From: CS4-C045 sp963844115
Lineage (GTDB): Bacteria > Planctomycetota > Planctomycetia > Pirellulales > UBA7805
Reading direction: 5' to 3'
DNA: 64,000 bases
Assembly (NCBI GenBank): GCA_963844115.1
Contig: CAWJNN010000024.1
Location: forward strand, 10,912-74,911
Under the pieces are notes generated by a model, which made no database searches, had not been told where the DNA came from, and saw only the letters and a list, made by a program, of their open reading frames with translations. Below are positions 1 through 9,275 of this stretch, in pieces (within the stretch, counting starts at the first letter, position 1; each line of letters opens with the position of its first letter). Both the position numbers and the translations under genes were made by a program.

Positions 1-722
1 ACTTTGAATTTCAGCAGGGACCAATCTTTACGCAGATATGCCTCGCCGACGAAATCAATCGCGCGACCCCAAAGACCCAGTCTGCTCTATTGGAAGCGAT
101 GCAAGAGGGATCTGTCAGCGTCGCTGGTACGATCCACCGGCTGGAACGTCCATTTTTCGTGATGGCGACGCAAAACCCGCTGGAGCAGGAGGGGACCTAC
201 CCGCTGCCGGAAGCCCAATTGGATCGATTCTTTTTCAAACTAAATCTCGGCTATTCGAGTCGCGAGGAGTTATCGACGATTCTGGACCGCACAACCCGTG
301 CCGAGGTAGTGCGACCAGACAGAGTCATGGACGGCGCTGAAATCGTGAAATGGCAGGGTCTAATTCGCGAAGTAATCGTGGCCCAGCACGTCCAGGACTA
401 CGCGGTGCGTTTGACGTTGGCGACGCATCCAGAGGGTCCGTTCGCGTTGCCGATTACCAATAAATTCCTGCGGTGGGGTGCAAGTCCACGCGGCGCCCAG
501 ACGCTGGTGCTGGCGGCAAAGGTTCGTGCGTTGTTGGATGGCCGCTATAACGTCAGCTTCGAAGATATCCGCCGGACCTACCTGCCGGCAATGCGGCATC
601 GAGTGATTCTGAACTTTGAGGCACAGGCCGAGAACGTCGACACGGATCATATCCTGTTGGAGATTCTGGAATCCCTGCCCGAGAAAGCCGACGAAACGGC
701 CGTCGCTGCGGAGGCAGTTTAG
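1..722 (+). CDS. MoxR-family AAA+ ATPase, C-terminal part (5' end outside window)
   Basis: The frame is open from base 3, so the start lies upstream of the window. The visible 239 residues begin just before the Walker B region (LADEINRATPKTQSALLEAM), with the sensor segment 'ATQNPLEQEGTYPLPEAQLD' about 35 residues later. These are hallmark MoxR sequences. The C-terminal lid domain follows, including 'RYNVSFEDIRRTYLPAMRHR'. MoxR ATPases act as chaperone-like factors, usually beside DUF58 and VWA-domain genes for maturation of metal-binding or surface complexes. Those partners would lie upstream or elsewhere; none follows here. Family assignment is firm; the specific substrate is unknown. Confidence 0.93.
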   Translation, partial: FEFQQGPIFTQICLADEINRATPKTQSALLEAMQEGSVSVAGTIHRLERPFFVMATQNPLEQEGTYPLPEAQLDRFFFKLNLGYSSREELSTILDRTTRAEVVRPDRVMDGAEIVKWQGLIREVIVAQHVQDYAVRLTLATHPEGPFALPITNKFLRWGASPRGAQTLVLAAKVRALLDGRYNVSFEDIRRTYLPAMRHRVILNFEAQAENVDTDHILLEILESLPEKADETAVAAEAV

Positions 723-1180
723 CCCGGGCCTCTCGCCTCGCTGTCATACACATCTCTTCGCCCCGAAGGGGCAGCCATAGATGGGAACAAGTCGCCCAGA
801 CTCGCCGTGTGCAAGCGCAGCTCCGGGTAATGTCCTAACAGCGTGTGGCTGGGGCATCTTGCCCCAGTAACTGCGGCTGGAAGCCACAGCCACGGCTCTG
901 ATCCACACTATGTTACGACACAACTTTGAATTACCAGACTTTTTACCAACAGCCCCGCCCGTTGCCAACGAGCGAAGGCGGTTAGTGCAGCCGGTTCTGC
1001 TGCTCGCAAAATAATCAATCATGTTAGCGGCGAAACGGTGTGACGAGAGAACAGGTGCCAGGCGGACTGGGTTCTTTCGAGCCCTGCAAGAGAACCCCGA
1101 AAAACGGTGGTTTTTTGCTCCGCACAGAAAAGGTATGAGTTGATGAAACAACCGACCCCGAAACAGGGGCCTGGCCAACA
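723..1180. other. Intergenic region with a hairpin repeat
   Basis: No convincing gene is seen. A perfect 8-bp hairpin (CTGGGGCA, loop TCT, TGCCCCAG) lies at 849-867 and is followed by further 'ggctggaagccacagcc' palindromic sequence. It looks like a dispersed palindromic repeat, though it could also help end transcription of the MoxR operon. The rest shows no motif I recognise. Confidence 0.4.
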
Positions 1181-1208
1181 GAAAACCCCGCCAGTACTGC
1201 GGGCGGGG
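1181..1208 (-). terminator. Rho-independent terminator of the small secreted-protein gene
   Basis: Read on the minus strand, a GC-rich stem (CCCCGCC pairing with GGCGGGG across an 8-base loop) is followed directly by a short T run (GGGGTTTTC). It lies 7 bases after the stop codon at 1215-1217. The position and polarity support the small minus-strand gene upstream being real. Confidence 0.7.
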
Positions 1209-1214
1209 TAGCAC

Positions 1215-1530
1215 CTAGCGCGACATAACCCAGGTTCCATAATCTTTCTTGGAGCTGTAGCTGGCTTGGAACGTGTTTCCGGTCACGGTGGCGTCGTAGT
1301 AGAACGTCCCGAACATCCGCCCCAGATACGTGCTGCCCTGCAACGTGGCGCTGTACTGCGTGTCGTCGATCTTGCAAAACCTGGTCCGCAACGGCCCTTC
1401 GTGGCCAGTCGTGCAACTGTACCAACGGCCCGACCAGCAGCCGGACAGGTCTGTTGCCTGACAGGTGTCGTTCGTTCCAGGGCCAAAGATAATGAGCAGG
1501 CAAACGCCGGCAGCTAGTAGCCGTGCGCAT
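1215..1530 (-). CDS. Small secreted Cys-containing protein, frame break in signal peptide
   Basis: A minus-strand frame ending at 1215 encodes about 100 residues: a hydrophobic N-terminus (LLAAGVCLLIIFGPG), then a compact domain with GCWSGRWYSC, TTGHEGPLR, FCKIDD and a YxxTVTG segment before the end WVMSR. This resembles small secreted planctomycete proteins with a G-W-x-G-x-W..GH.GPL pattern (recalled, not searched). The only good ATG (1528-1530) is one base out of frame with the mature part, so the gene carries a 1-nt shift in the signal peptide or uses a rare start. The terminator right behind it supports expression. It lies downstream of the DUF1559 gene on the same strand. Confidence 0.55.
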
Positions 1531-1676
1531 CAAGCAGCTATCGGAGTGCACCTCCAAAAGTAGCCGATAGCTTTACACGCCTCGATTCGAGGCCCGCTGC
1601 AATTCCATTATAGTTCAGCCAGAGTGCCCAGCGCCGGAAAACCAACTGAACGTAATATTTCAATTGCGCTGTAGAA

Positions 1677-2627
1677 CTAATAATTGTCAGCTGATAGGGT
1701 ATCGCCATCGGCTGGCGTCTCCGCCGACGACCATGCGGGATCCGAAACCGTCTCGGTCGCGGATCGCACCGAGCCGTCCGCCATCGCCATGTTTATAACG
1801 CCTGGGGAAAGACTCTGCGACTTCAGCGGATGAGCATTCGTCGGCGGCACTCCGAATTCTGGCTTTAACATGCAGCGGCAGAGCCACGGCTTGGAACCGG
1901 TCCAAGCCGTCGGGACCGGCCCGCCGCGATTCGTAAAGCCGCTGCGAGCCCAGTAGCCATTGGCGTACAAATGATTAGCCGGCAGGTCGACCGAGTAATC
2001 GTACGGCCGCGTTGGCGGATACACGCCGTAGCCCCAGAGATTGGCTCCCTTTGCCGGATTGCCAGCCGGGCGAGACGACACGGCGTACTTCTCGTTGAAC
2101 AGGATCGTGTGGGACAACCCGTCCTTAATCTTCTTAAAATTCGCTCCTTCGTCGCCAAAGACCTGCCAATTCGCCGAATAGCTGCTCAAGCCCCAGGTCG
2201 TGTTGGCCGCGTTGGCCCACGGCGGCACGTCGGTCGTCAAGGTATAGGTGCCCCTGCCGTAGGACACGTCCATCGGAGCGCTCAGCGTTGGCACCGGTCT
2301 CGAACGAGAGACATCCGGTCCAAGGTCGTGCAGAGCCGACTGTTCGATCCAGGGTAAGATATGAAAGAACACGGTGCCAAGCCGCGGTGAGTCGGTGCTG
2401 GCCGGATTACTGCCGTACATCGGCGGCGTAATCCTGTTCGCTTCGTGAATCGCATGGGTCGCAAGTGCCAGTTGCTTCAGGTTGTTCCTGGACTGCATGC
2501 GGCGAGCCGCATCACGGACCGTTTGCAACGCCGGCAGCAGCAACGCGACCAGGATGCCAATGACTGCGATCACAACAAGTAACTCAACGAGCGTAAACCC
2601 TCGCGTAATTTTTCGTCGAACGGCCAT
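1677..2627 (-). CDS. DUF1559 pseudopilin-like protein with type II N-methylation signal
   Basis: 316 residues. The N-terminus carries the prepilin signature GFTLVELLVVIAVIGIL, with cleavage expected after G at position 10 and F methylated. The middle has the usual DUF1559 features ('RRMQSRNNLKQLALATHAIH') and the C-terminus the conserved 'INMAMADGSVR' block, the H-X9-DG-type end. Members of this family are expanded into dozens of copies in planctomycetes and are thought to be secreted by a type II/IV pilus-like route; their exact function is unknown. The small lipoprotein gene lies immediately upstream on the same strand, the standard pairing. Length is normal. Confidence 0.95.
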   Translation of the reverse strand: MAVRRKITRGFTLVELLVVIAVIGILVALLLPALQTVRDAARRMQSRNNLKQLALATHAIHEANRITPPMYGSNPASTDSPRLGTVFFHILPWIEQSALHDLGPDVSRSRPVPTLSAPMDVSYGRGTYTLTTDVPPWANAANTTWGLSSYSANWQVFGDEGANFKKIKDGLSHTILFNEKYAVSSRPAGNPAKGANLWGYGVYPPTRPYDYSVDLPANHLYANGYWARSGFTNRGGPVPTAWTGSKPWLCRCMLKPEFGVPPTNAHPLKSQSLSPGVINMAMADGSVRSATETVSDPAWSSAETPADGDTLSADNY

Positions 2628-2783
2628 GATATTCTCCTCGTGTCATCAAAAAGGGGTGTCTACTGAAGTTAAATCGGCTGCGTCCTACTCGCGTTGCGGT
2701 GCAAGACGCTTCGAGCCACGCAGTTCGGCCTGGAACGACCATTGATGTGGCTTGCCGCACGGCGTTATTGCCACAAAGGGTTG

Positions 2784-3203
2784 TTACGACATCGGATCTC
2801 GGCCAATCACCAGGCGGTTGTCCTTGGTCACTATTTCGTAGGTCACGCGAATGTTCTCCGGGGGCTGATCGCCGGTTTTCAAGACTAAGTCCACCGCACA
2901 GCGCGGCGCGCCGTCGGTCTCCAGATACGTTGCGTGAACCAAGTATTCGACGAGGCTCACCGACCGATTCCAATCGTCGTCAAAAAACTCGATGGCCTGG
3001 GGACCGGTCAGCAGCGACGCAGGCTTCTCGCCGCGTTTCCACGCGTCGAGGGCCATTTCCACGGACCGTTGAGCCTCGTCCATCAGCTTCTGTTGTGCGC
3101 CGCCATCTCCACAGCTGCAGCACACGAGCGTCAACACAAACGAGACCAAGACTTGGGGCCAGACCGCGCACTTTAATGGCCAATGCATTTGATTACTCCG
3201 CAA
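2784..3203 (-). CDS. Small lipoprotein paired with DUF1559 protein
   Basis: 139 residues. A hydrophobic N-terminus (VLVSFVLTLVCCSCGDGG) contains a plausible lipobox with Cys as the lipidated residue. The rest is a soluble alpha/beta domain of about 105 residues with an 'AQRSVEMALDAWKRGEKPASL' helix and a 'VTYEIVTKDNRLVIGRD' end. In planctomycetes such proteins commonly sit directly upstream of DUF1559 genes; here the gap is about 156 bases, same strand. No enzymatic motif is visible. The start may instead be the Met at 3188. Confidence 0.8.
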   Translation of the reverse strand: MRSNQMHWPLKCAVWPQVLVSFVLTLVCCSCGDGGAQQKLMDEAQRSVEMALDAWKRGEKPASLLTGPQAIEFFDDDWNRSVSLVEYLVHATYLETDGAPRCAVDLVLKTGDQPPENIRVTYEIVTKDNRLVIGRDPMS

Positions 3204-3449
3204 ACCTGAAGTTTTAGTCGGGGAACAGTCGTCGGATCTCTAGCGGGGAGGTCGGGCGACGGCTAACCAGATGACGCGATCCAGCAACTCAAGCATAAGG
3301 AGCCTGAGAAATCGCGGATTGGCACAGCGAACACGTCGCTATTGGTGATCCGCGCGTCACGTGAAGCCCGTGCGGAAACAGAAGGAATCGCCGCGCAAAT
3401 CTGAGCGAGTTGGGCGATCGCAAGCATGATGATTCCTGACACTGAACTG
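3204..3449. other. Non-coding stretch
   Basis: Upstream region of the lipoprotein gene. No supported gene, tRNA or clear repeat seen. Confidence 0.4.
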
Positions 3450-3605
3450 CGAAATCTTAGATTTTCCCCACTCGCTTGTCAACCGGCCGAAAATACCCTA
3501 CGGAAGGCGAAGCAACTACATAAGGTCGGTAAACTCAGCATCGATCAGATCTGCAAGCGGCTGAAGTTATCGCGGACGACGTACTTTCGATACCTCGACC
3601 TGTAA
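3450..3605 (+). pseudogene. C-terminal remnant of a serine recombinase/resolvase
   Basis: The frame ending at the TAA at 3603-3605 encodes 'KLSIDQICKRLKLSRTTYFR' followed by YLDL. This matches the helix-turn-helix end of Hin/Tn3-type resolvases (pattern: I..I...L..SR.T.YRY). Nothing resembling the catalytic N-terminal domain precedes it, so it is a fragment of an invertase or resolvase. It marks a past mobile element at this site. No start codon suits the remaining piece. Confidence 0.55.
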
Positions 3606-3859
3606 ACCTGGTGCCCAGCTGATCTGACGTATTTCATCAAACGTTCGCTTTCTGGTCGTCCATCGGCATAACCCTATTCATCGCCGTAACTTAAGCGGGC
3701 TCGATTCCAACAAACGTTGACGCAATCAAAATCTCACAAAACGGTACAAATCGAGTTTGATGATACAGCCCCATCCCCCAAAAGAAGCAGATCGGCCATA
3801 ACTCCTGTCGCTGCAGAGTACTTGGCCGCGATTTCAGCCCAGATAACTGCTGGAATCAG

Positions 3860-4156
3860 CTATCTACCTGCTTGGCCGGTTGGGTCCTCGATCCACTGCT
3901 GGTAACACGGTCCGCACATATAGATAGTGAGCCGGCGGTAGACCTGATCCATCGCCTCCCGCTCGGACATCTTTTCCATGGCAGCGATCAGCTTCTCGAT
4001 TTCCTGCCTGGCGTCCGTTTCCAAATCTTCATCGCTGAAGCCAGGTGGTGTGGGATCTGCGAACGCTTCGATCCTCACCACATGGAAGTCGCTTTGGCCT
4101 GGTGTCAGGTGGGTCAGGCAGCGATTGCAGAAGATGGGTGAAACGTTGGAGTTCAT
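3860..4156 (-). CDS. Small CxxC protein, probable zinc-binding
   Basis: 98 residues. The N-terminus has a C-x2-C pair (FCNRCLTHL) and the C-terminus a second pair (MCGPCYQQWIEDP), together suited to bind one zinc ion. The middle is an acidic helical stretch (EDLETDARQEIEKLIAAMEK). No signal peptide, so cytoplasmic. I recall similar small proteins in planctomycetes but know no function. It is isolated between a recombinase remnant and a membrane protein gene on the other strand. Confidence 0.72.
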   Translation of the reverse strand: MNSNVSPIFCNRCLTHLTPGQSDFHVVRIEAFADPTPPGFSDEDLETDARQEIEKLIAAMEKMSEREAMDQVYRRLTIYMCGPCYQQWIEDPTGQAGR

Positions 4157-4462
4157 GGTAACGACTGCCGCCGATTGACTCGCAGCAGCAAGATTCCAGA
4201 TTCACCAGGATATCGTAGTGCCCCTGCCTGCAAGGCACCATTCCCAAGACGGCTACCAACGGCGAAAATCGCAGGAGACAACGTCACGTATTTGCGGACG
4301 TGCGGAAGGCAGCCATGGTTGACTATGAGCGAATAGCATCCGGACTTGTAACAACAACGCGAACTGCCGTGGAAAAGCTGTTAGCCGTCTTGCTGCCCCA
4401 ATTCAAGAAGACGATCCAGGAAGTTCGCCGCCTGAAGCCTGCGCGATTGGCTGGTCATAGTA

Positions 4463-4900
4463 ATGGGCACTCTGGTCGCAGTTCAGTTAGCGTTTTACGC
4501 GGCCTGGACCTACGCGACCTACACCAAGTCCGCTTCCAACCAAAGTGTCAGTGGTCCGGCTCAGTTGTTTGCGGGCGCCATTACGATGTGTGTGCCCGTC
4601 CTGACGCTGACGATTTGTCTCGCGTACTCGCGTGCAAAATGGAATCATTGTCCCGCGGTGTCACGATTGGCGATGGGCGGATTCTCCATGTTGATATTGA
4701 CTCACCACACTTGGCTGTGGCAAATGTTCGGTGTTATGCGTGCTGGGTCAATGGATACATTCTATTATTACGCGACCCACTTCCTAACAATTCTGTTTAC
4801 AGTCACCGGCTACGTCCTGTTGTTCGCTGCGATATTCTGGTCGCGAGCAAAGCCCAGTGAAAAGGAAAATGCAAACGCCAAGCCCACTCTTCAAACATGA
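4463..4900 (+). CDS. Small integral membrane protein, unknown function
   Basis: 145 residues with about four hydrophobic segments (LVAVQLAFYAAWTYA; LFAGAITMCVPVLTLTICLA; LAMGGFSMLILTHHTWLW; FLTILFTVTGYVLLFAAIFW). A His pair (THHTW) lies in the third. The frame is open a few codons upstream to a TGA at about 4433, with no better start, so the N-terminus is uncertain. No family recognised. About 300 bases upstream are without a supported gene. Confidence 0.6.
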   Translation: MGTLVAVQLAFYAAWTYATYTKSASNQSVSGPAQLFAGAITMCVPVLTLTICLAYSRAKWNHCPAVSRLAMGGFSMLILTHHTWLWQMFGVMRAGSMDTFYYYATHFLTILFTVTGYVLLFAAIFWSRAKPSEKENANAKPTLQT

Positions 4901-4955
4901 ACGCAGAGGCTTATGAAAACGCCCGAGCGTGTCTATCGGCGGCAACAGATAAAAT

Positions 4956-5225
4956 TCAATTGTCGATGAAAGGCCACCAGCCTCGACAAGCCATTATCGT
5001 ACCGAACGTCACACCAGCAATGACAAAGGACCAAAAGAGAGAGCTGTGGGGCGACATGCCAAGATAGATGCCTCCTCCACGCGAATTGCTTAGGGTTCCC
5101 GCGGCCGACCGAATCAGCCCCAAATACGTCGCGACCATAGCCGACGCAAGAAGTATGTCAACGATATGGAAGCGAGGGATTTGCATGCTGTTCACAATAA
5201 GTTTGCGACGTCTCGATCTCGCCAT
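4956..5225 (-). CDS. Small predicted membrane protein
   Basis: Up to 89 residues. After MQIPRFHIVDIL the protein has a hydrophobic helix (LLASAMVATYLGLI) and a second near the end (FWSFVIAGVTFGTIMACRGW). The 'M..PRF.IVDILL..' opening is typical of short planctomycete membrane proteins, so the true start may be the internal Met at about 5183. Function unknown. It ends convergently with the membrane protein at 4463-4900. Confidence 0.5.
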   Translation of the reverse strand: MARSRRRKLIVNSMQIPRFHIVDILLASAMVATYLGLIRSAAGTLSNSRGGGIYLGMSPHSSLFWSFVIAGVTFGTIMACRGWWPFIDN

Positions 5226-5350
5226 TTTCTGATAGCTGACGTTCGTTGGAAATCTCAGTTCATTCCGGTGCAGTGAACGCAGCGACGAAGCGCAATACCG
5301 AAAAGCGTAATGACTCGCACGAAAATAGCGAAAACGCTTCCAATCAAAGC

Positions 5351-5436
5351 GGATGGGGAGGGATTCGAACCCCCGGTACAGTTGCCCGTACAGCAGTTTT
5401 CAAGACTGCCGCCTTAGTCCACTCGGCCACCCATCC
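5351..5436 (-). tRNA. tRNA-Ser (anticodon UGA)
   Basis: On the minus strand an 86-base class II tRNA is formed. The acceptor GGATGGG pairs with the 3' end, the D-arm is GGCCGAGTGGACTAAGGC, the anticodon stem GCAGT..ACTGC encloses loop CTTGAAA (anticodon TGA), and a long variable arm precedes the T-arm GGTTCGAATCC. CCA is not encoded. The long variable arm and discriminator fit serine. Confidence 0.95.
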
Positions 5437-5562
5437 GGCATCAGGCCAGCGTCGAAATCGCGTGCCAGCCGCTCAATAACGCGTCAGCGTCAGACGTGTC
5501 AGAATAGCCACCCTCCGCTTGGTCCGGCAAGACGGCCTGGCAGGCGCTGCGCGCTTAGTAGT

Positions 5563-5630
5563 CGAGAACGGAACTTGTTCCGTTTAGGACTCGGGCTGTC
5601 ACACGTAAGCGGATCAAGTTCCGTTCTACA
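5563..5630. repeat. Palindromic dispersed repeat (GAACGGAACTTG / CAAGTTCCGTTC)
   Basis: Two 12-base inverted arms flank about 35 bases between tRNA-Ser and the multiheme cytochrome gene. I see no second copy in the window, but the layout matches other palindromic repeats here. Its placement 130 bases before a start codon could also affect transcription. Confidence 0.5.
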
Positions 5631-5761
5631 AGATATACAAGCGCACCGCGATCACAGACGATACAATCGCACGGATGGCAAAGCCGACGCACGGATGATA
5701 AAAGAATCCGTGGGCCGTCGTACACTGACTCCTGCCGGATCATCCAATTTGATAACACCGC

Positions 5762-8050
5762 ATGAGTAAACGATCCATTTCTTGGGCGGGCGCGACAGCG
5801 ACCGCAGTACTGTTGGTAGGCATTTGTGCGGTCGCTGCCGACTGGTGGATCGCCCTGCCCGACGACGTGCGGCCAACGTACGTTGGCCGTGATACGTGTA
5901 GCCAATGTCACCAGGCCGAATACAAGAAGTGGGTCGGCTCGCATCACGATCTGGCAATGGACCTGGCGACTCCCGAAACCGTTTTGGGGGATTTTGATGA
6001 CCGGCAGCTGACGTATCTGGGCATGACAGCCCACATGTCCATTCGAGACGGCAAGTATTTTGTCCGTACGGAGGGACCCGACGGACGACTGGATGATTTT
6101 GAAGTCAGATACGTCTTTGGTTTTGATCCGCTGCAACAGTACATGGTCGAATTCGACGACGGCCGTGTCCAGGTACTGCGCGAGTGCTGGGATACGAAGG
6201 CCAAACGCTGGTTCTACCAGCACCCGCCCGATATCCAGGACGAAAAGCTGCGGCCCAACGATCCGCTGCATTGGACCGGTAGTTTGAGCAACTGGAATCA
6301 CATGTGCGCCAAATGCCATTCGACCGGCCTGGTCAAGAACTACGATCCGAAGACCGATCGATATCACACTGAATTCGCCGAGATCGATGTGAGTTGCGAA
6401 ACGTGTCACGGACCGGGCAGCGTGCATGTCGAACTGGCCGAAAGCAAAAGCCTGTTTTGGGATCGCCGGCATGGCTTTGGTTTGCCGACGTTGAAGGACA
6501 AGGATCCGAAACACGAGATCGAAAGCTGTGCACCGTGCCATTCGCGGCACCGGGCGGTACACCCTGGTTGGACGTCGGGCGAGGAACTGTTGGACTTCAT
6601 GGCACCGTCGCTGTTGGAAGAACGGCTGTATCATGCCGACGGTCAGATTCTGGACGAGGTCTACGTCTATGGATCCTTCTTGCAGAGCAAGATGCACGCC
6701 AAGGGAATTCGCTGTACGGATTGTCACGACCCACATACGGCGCGGCTGAAGCATCAGGGAAATCAGCTTTGTACGTCATGCCATCAACATCCCGACGGCA
6801 AGTACGACGTTCCCGCTCATCATCATCACCCCGTCGGCAGTCCGGGCGCTTCCTGTATCGAATGCCATATGCCGTCGCGCCATTACATGATTGTCGATCC
6901 GCGCCGCGATCATAGTTTGCGCGTGCCGCGTCCCGATTTGTCGGTGCAGCTGGGAACACCCAACGCCTGCTCGGCCTGCCACCTGGATACCGGCAAGTCG
7001 GATAAATACGAACATTACGAGGATTGGCTGGCGGCAGCGGCAGCTGGGGATCAAACGGCGAGGGAGGAAATCCAACGTGTCGATCAATGGTGCGCCGACG
7101 CAGCCGGGCGCTGGTACGGAGATAAGCCGGACCGCAAGCCTCACTTCGCTTTCGCCTTCGACGCCGCTCGGAAGGGAAGTCCAGACGCGGAAGAACTGCT
7201 GACATTGCAGTTGAAGGTCAAAGAACTTCCGGCGATCGTCAAAGCGACCGTGATGCAGCATCTTGGGCAGCTGGACACGTCCAGCAGCCAGACGCTGATC
7301 GTCCAGGCGCTTGCCGATCCGGAACCGCTGGTGCGCAGCGCCGCAGTCAACGGGCTGGGAAACAGTAATCTGTCGGACCAGCAACTGGCCACTGCGCTTT
7401 CACCGTTGCTGGACGATCCGGTTCGACTGGTGCGATCGGACGCCGCCCGTGTGCTGGCCCGCGCCCGCGACGTCGTAACGCACGACAAGCGCGAGTCGCT
7501 GCAGACGGCTCTGGAGGAATACCGAACGGGGCAGCTGGCCGAACAGGACCAGGCTTCCGCCCAAATGAATCTGGGCAATCTGGCTCAAGATTTGGGAAGG
7601 ACCAAAGAGGCCGTGCGTCGGTACAAAATGGCGCTGCAGCGCGAAGACCATTTGGCCACGGCTCGTTTCAACTTGGGGCTGCTGTACACGCAGCAGGGCA
7701 AGCTTGACTTGGCCGAACGGGAGTATCGGTATCTGGTCGAACAGATTCCGCAGGCTCCGATACTGGAAAGCGAGCGGCAGCCGTTGCTCGCGCTGGCGTA
7801 TCATCGCCTGGGTCTGGCGCAGGCATTGCAGGAGAAGCCAGCCGACGCGGAACAGTTCCTGCGGAAGGCCTGCCAGCTGCAGCCCACGGCGTTTGATTTT
7901 CTCTACATCCTGGGTGCGTTCTATCTGCAGCAGAACGAATGGGAGAAGGCGCGCCGGACCGCTCAACAGTTGCTCCGCCACTTTCCCGACGACCAACGGG
8001 CCCAGGTTCTAATGCGCGATGCGATTCAGCAGCGGGCGCCGCAGCGCTAA
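5762..8050 (+). CDS. Octaheme c-type cytochrome with HEAT and TPR repeats
   Basis: 762 residues. A hydrophobic N-terminal helix (about 9-27) targets or anchors it in the membrane facing the periplasm. Eight CxxCH heme motifs follow: CSQCH (46-50), CAKCH, CETCH, CAPCH, CTDCH, CTSCH, CIECH and CSACH, all in roughly the first 410 residues. A HEAT-like segment (about 480-590, 'ALADPEPLVRSAAVNGLG') and several TPRs (about 600-740, 'ALQREDHLATARFNLGLLY') complete it. The heme part resembles cytochrome c554/NrfA-like multiheme proteins; TPRs suggest docking to a partner. Its electron donor and substrate cannot be told. It stands alone, with no redox genes beside it. Confidence 0.93.
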   Translation: MSKRSISWAGATATAVLLVGICAVAADWWIALPDDVRPTYVGRDTCSQCHQAEYKKWVGSHHDLAMDLATPETVLGDFDDRQLTYLGMTAHMSIRDGKYFVRTEGPDGRLDDFEVRYVFGFDPLQQYMVEFDDGRVQVLRECWDTKAKRWFYQHPPDIQDEKLRPNDPLHWTGSLSNWNHMCAKCHSTGLVKNYDPKTDRYHTEFAEIDVSCETCHGPGSVHVELAESKSLFWDRRHGFGLPTLKDKDPKHEIESCAPCHSRHRAVHPGWTSGEELLDFMAPSLLEERLYHADGQILDEVYVYGSFLQSKMHAKGIRCTDCHDPHTARLKHQGNQLCTSCHQHPDGKYDVPAHHHHPVGSPGASCIECHMPSRHYMIVDPRRDHSLRVPRPDLSVQLGTPNACSACHLDTGKSDKYEHYEDWLAAAAAGDQTAREEIQRVDQWCADAAGRWYGDKPDRKPHFAFAFDAARKGSPDAEELLTLQLKVKELPAIVKATVMQHLGQLDTSSSQTLIVQALADPEPLVRSAAVNGLGNSNLSDQQLATALSPLLDDPVRLVRSDAARVLARARDVVTHDKRESLQTALEEYRTGQLAEQDQASAQMNLGNLAQDLGRTKEAVRRYKMALQREDHLATARFNLGLLYTQQGKLDLAEREYRYLVEQIPQAPILESERQPLLALAYHRLGLAQALQEKPADAEQFLRKACQLQPTAFDFLYILGAFYLQQNEWEKARRTAQQLLRHFPDDQRAQVLMRDAIQQRAPQR

Positions 8051-8087
8051 CGGCAGAATTTAGTGAGCGGCCCATTGCAGCCGGTCG

Positions 8088-8130
8088 TTCAACGCGAGCT
8101 CCTTTGCTCGACCGGCCCGTTTCCTGTTAC
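8088..8130 (+). terminator. Possible terminator after the cytochrome gene
   Basis: An inverted pair GCCGGTCG / CGACCGGC with a 21-base loop, followed by 'ccgtttcc', lies 40 bases after the cytochrome stop. The loop is long and the T run weak, so this is tentative. Confidence 0.3.
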
Positions 8131-8198
8131 ACTTTACCAATCACAATTCACCCATCGGCGGCGGCCGGTCTTCCTTAGGCAATTGAAAGGATTCCTCG

Positions 8199-9254
8199 AT
8201 GAAATTCTTCTGGATTTGTTGGTTGTCGGTGTTGCTGTGCGCTCAACAGGCCCTGGCACAGGACGGCGTGGACGAAAAGGGCGTTGACGAAACGGCAGTT
8301 GAGGAAACGACGCCGAAGAAGGATGCTGAGCCGACGGATGGATCGGACGACGACGCTGCGGACGAAGCGACGGAAGGCGGCGACACCGATTCGGGTACAA
8401 GCGAAACAGAAGCCTCGGAACCACCCGACGGATCCGAAACGCCCGTCGATGAAGTAGACGGACCAGGGGATGGTACCGATGAAAACGATTCGCCTTTCAA
8501 GACCGACCAACAGAAAACGAGTTACGCAATCGGCGTGAGCATCGGGCGCGGGCTGAAACGCGATGAGGCCGATGTCGACGGTGCGCTGGTCGCGCGAGGC
8601 ATCGTCGACGCTCTGAAAGAAGGCGACGTCCTTCTGACAAACGACCAGATCAAAGAACTTGTGATGGCCTACCAGAAGCTGCAGCGAGAGAAGTTCATCA
8701 GCGAGCAGGCCGCCGCCGCAGAAGCTAAGGCGAAGGAATTCGAAGAGGCCAAACAGGATCCCAAGGCCGATTCGAGTGACGGCAAGGTGGAAGCGAATAA
8801 CGAACCGGCCAGCGAGCCAGCGAATGACGCGGCGGACGGGACCGTAGATGGTGCGGCAGACGGGACGAAAGCGCCACCTTCCTCGGCGGCGTTTCTTCAC
8901 GAGAATGGGAAGAAGGAGGGTGTTGTTACGCAGCCGAGCGGACTGCAGTACAAGATTCTCAAAGAAGGGGACGGTCCCAAGCCGAAGGCGACCGATACCG
9001 TCAAAGTCCATTATCGCGGCACGCTGATCGACGGCACCGAATTTGACAGTTCGCTGGGCGGTGATCCGCTCGAATTCCGTTTGGATCGCGTCGTGAAGGG
9101 ATGGACCCAAGGCCTTCAGTTAATGCCGGTCGGATCGAAGTGGATGTTGTACCTACCGTCGGAACTGGGTTACGGCGAAAACCCGCCGGGTCGCAGCGGC
9201 ATTAAGCCTGGCGACGCGCTGATCTTCGAAGTCGAGTTGCTGGAGATCAAATAG
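8199..9254 (+). CDS. Secreted FKBP-type peptidyl-prolyl isomerase (FkpA/Mip-like)
   Basis: 351 residues. A signal peptide (CWLSVLLCAQQALA) precedes a long acidic, Asp/Glu/Thr-rich linker (about 22-105). The FKBP N-terminal dimerisation domain follows ('TSYAIGVSIGRGLKRD') with a charged helix, a second low-complexity linker, and the FKBP catalytic domain at about 255-351 ('VKVHYRGTLIDGTEFDSS', 'LMPVGSKWMLYLPSELGYG', ending IFEVELLEIK). It catalyses proline isomerisation during folding of exported proteins. GAAAGG lies 9 bases before the ATG. The two acidic linkers make it longer than the usual 230-270 residues. Confidence 0.95.
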   Translation: MKFFWICWLSVLLCAQQALAQDGVDEKGVDETAVEETTPKKDAEPTDGSDDDAADEATEGGDTDSGTSETEASEPPDGSETPVDEVDGPGDGTDENDSPFKTDQQKTSYAIGVSIGRGLKRDEADVDGALVARGIVDALKEGDVLLTNDQIKELVMAYQKLQREKFISEQAAAAEAKAKEFEEAKQDPKADSSDGKVEANNEPASEPANDAADGTVDGAADGTKAPPSSAAFLHENGKKEGVVTQPSGLQYKILKEGDGPKPKATDTVKVHYRGTLIDGTEFDSSLGGDPLEFRLDRVVKGWTQGLQLMPVGSKWMLYLPSELGYGENPPGRSGIKPGDALIFEVELLEIK

Positions 9255-9275
9255 CACGCACCGGCGCCACCGCCG

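Noticed and set aside
3717..3905. 62-codon plus-strand ORF beside the CxxC gene
   Set aside because: Overlaps the 3' end of the supported minus-strand gene and shows no pattern; no ribosome site.
5555..6754. 399-codon minus-strand ORF
   Set aside because: Antisense shadow of the octaheme cytochrome gene.
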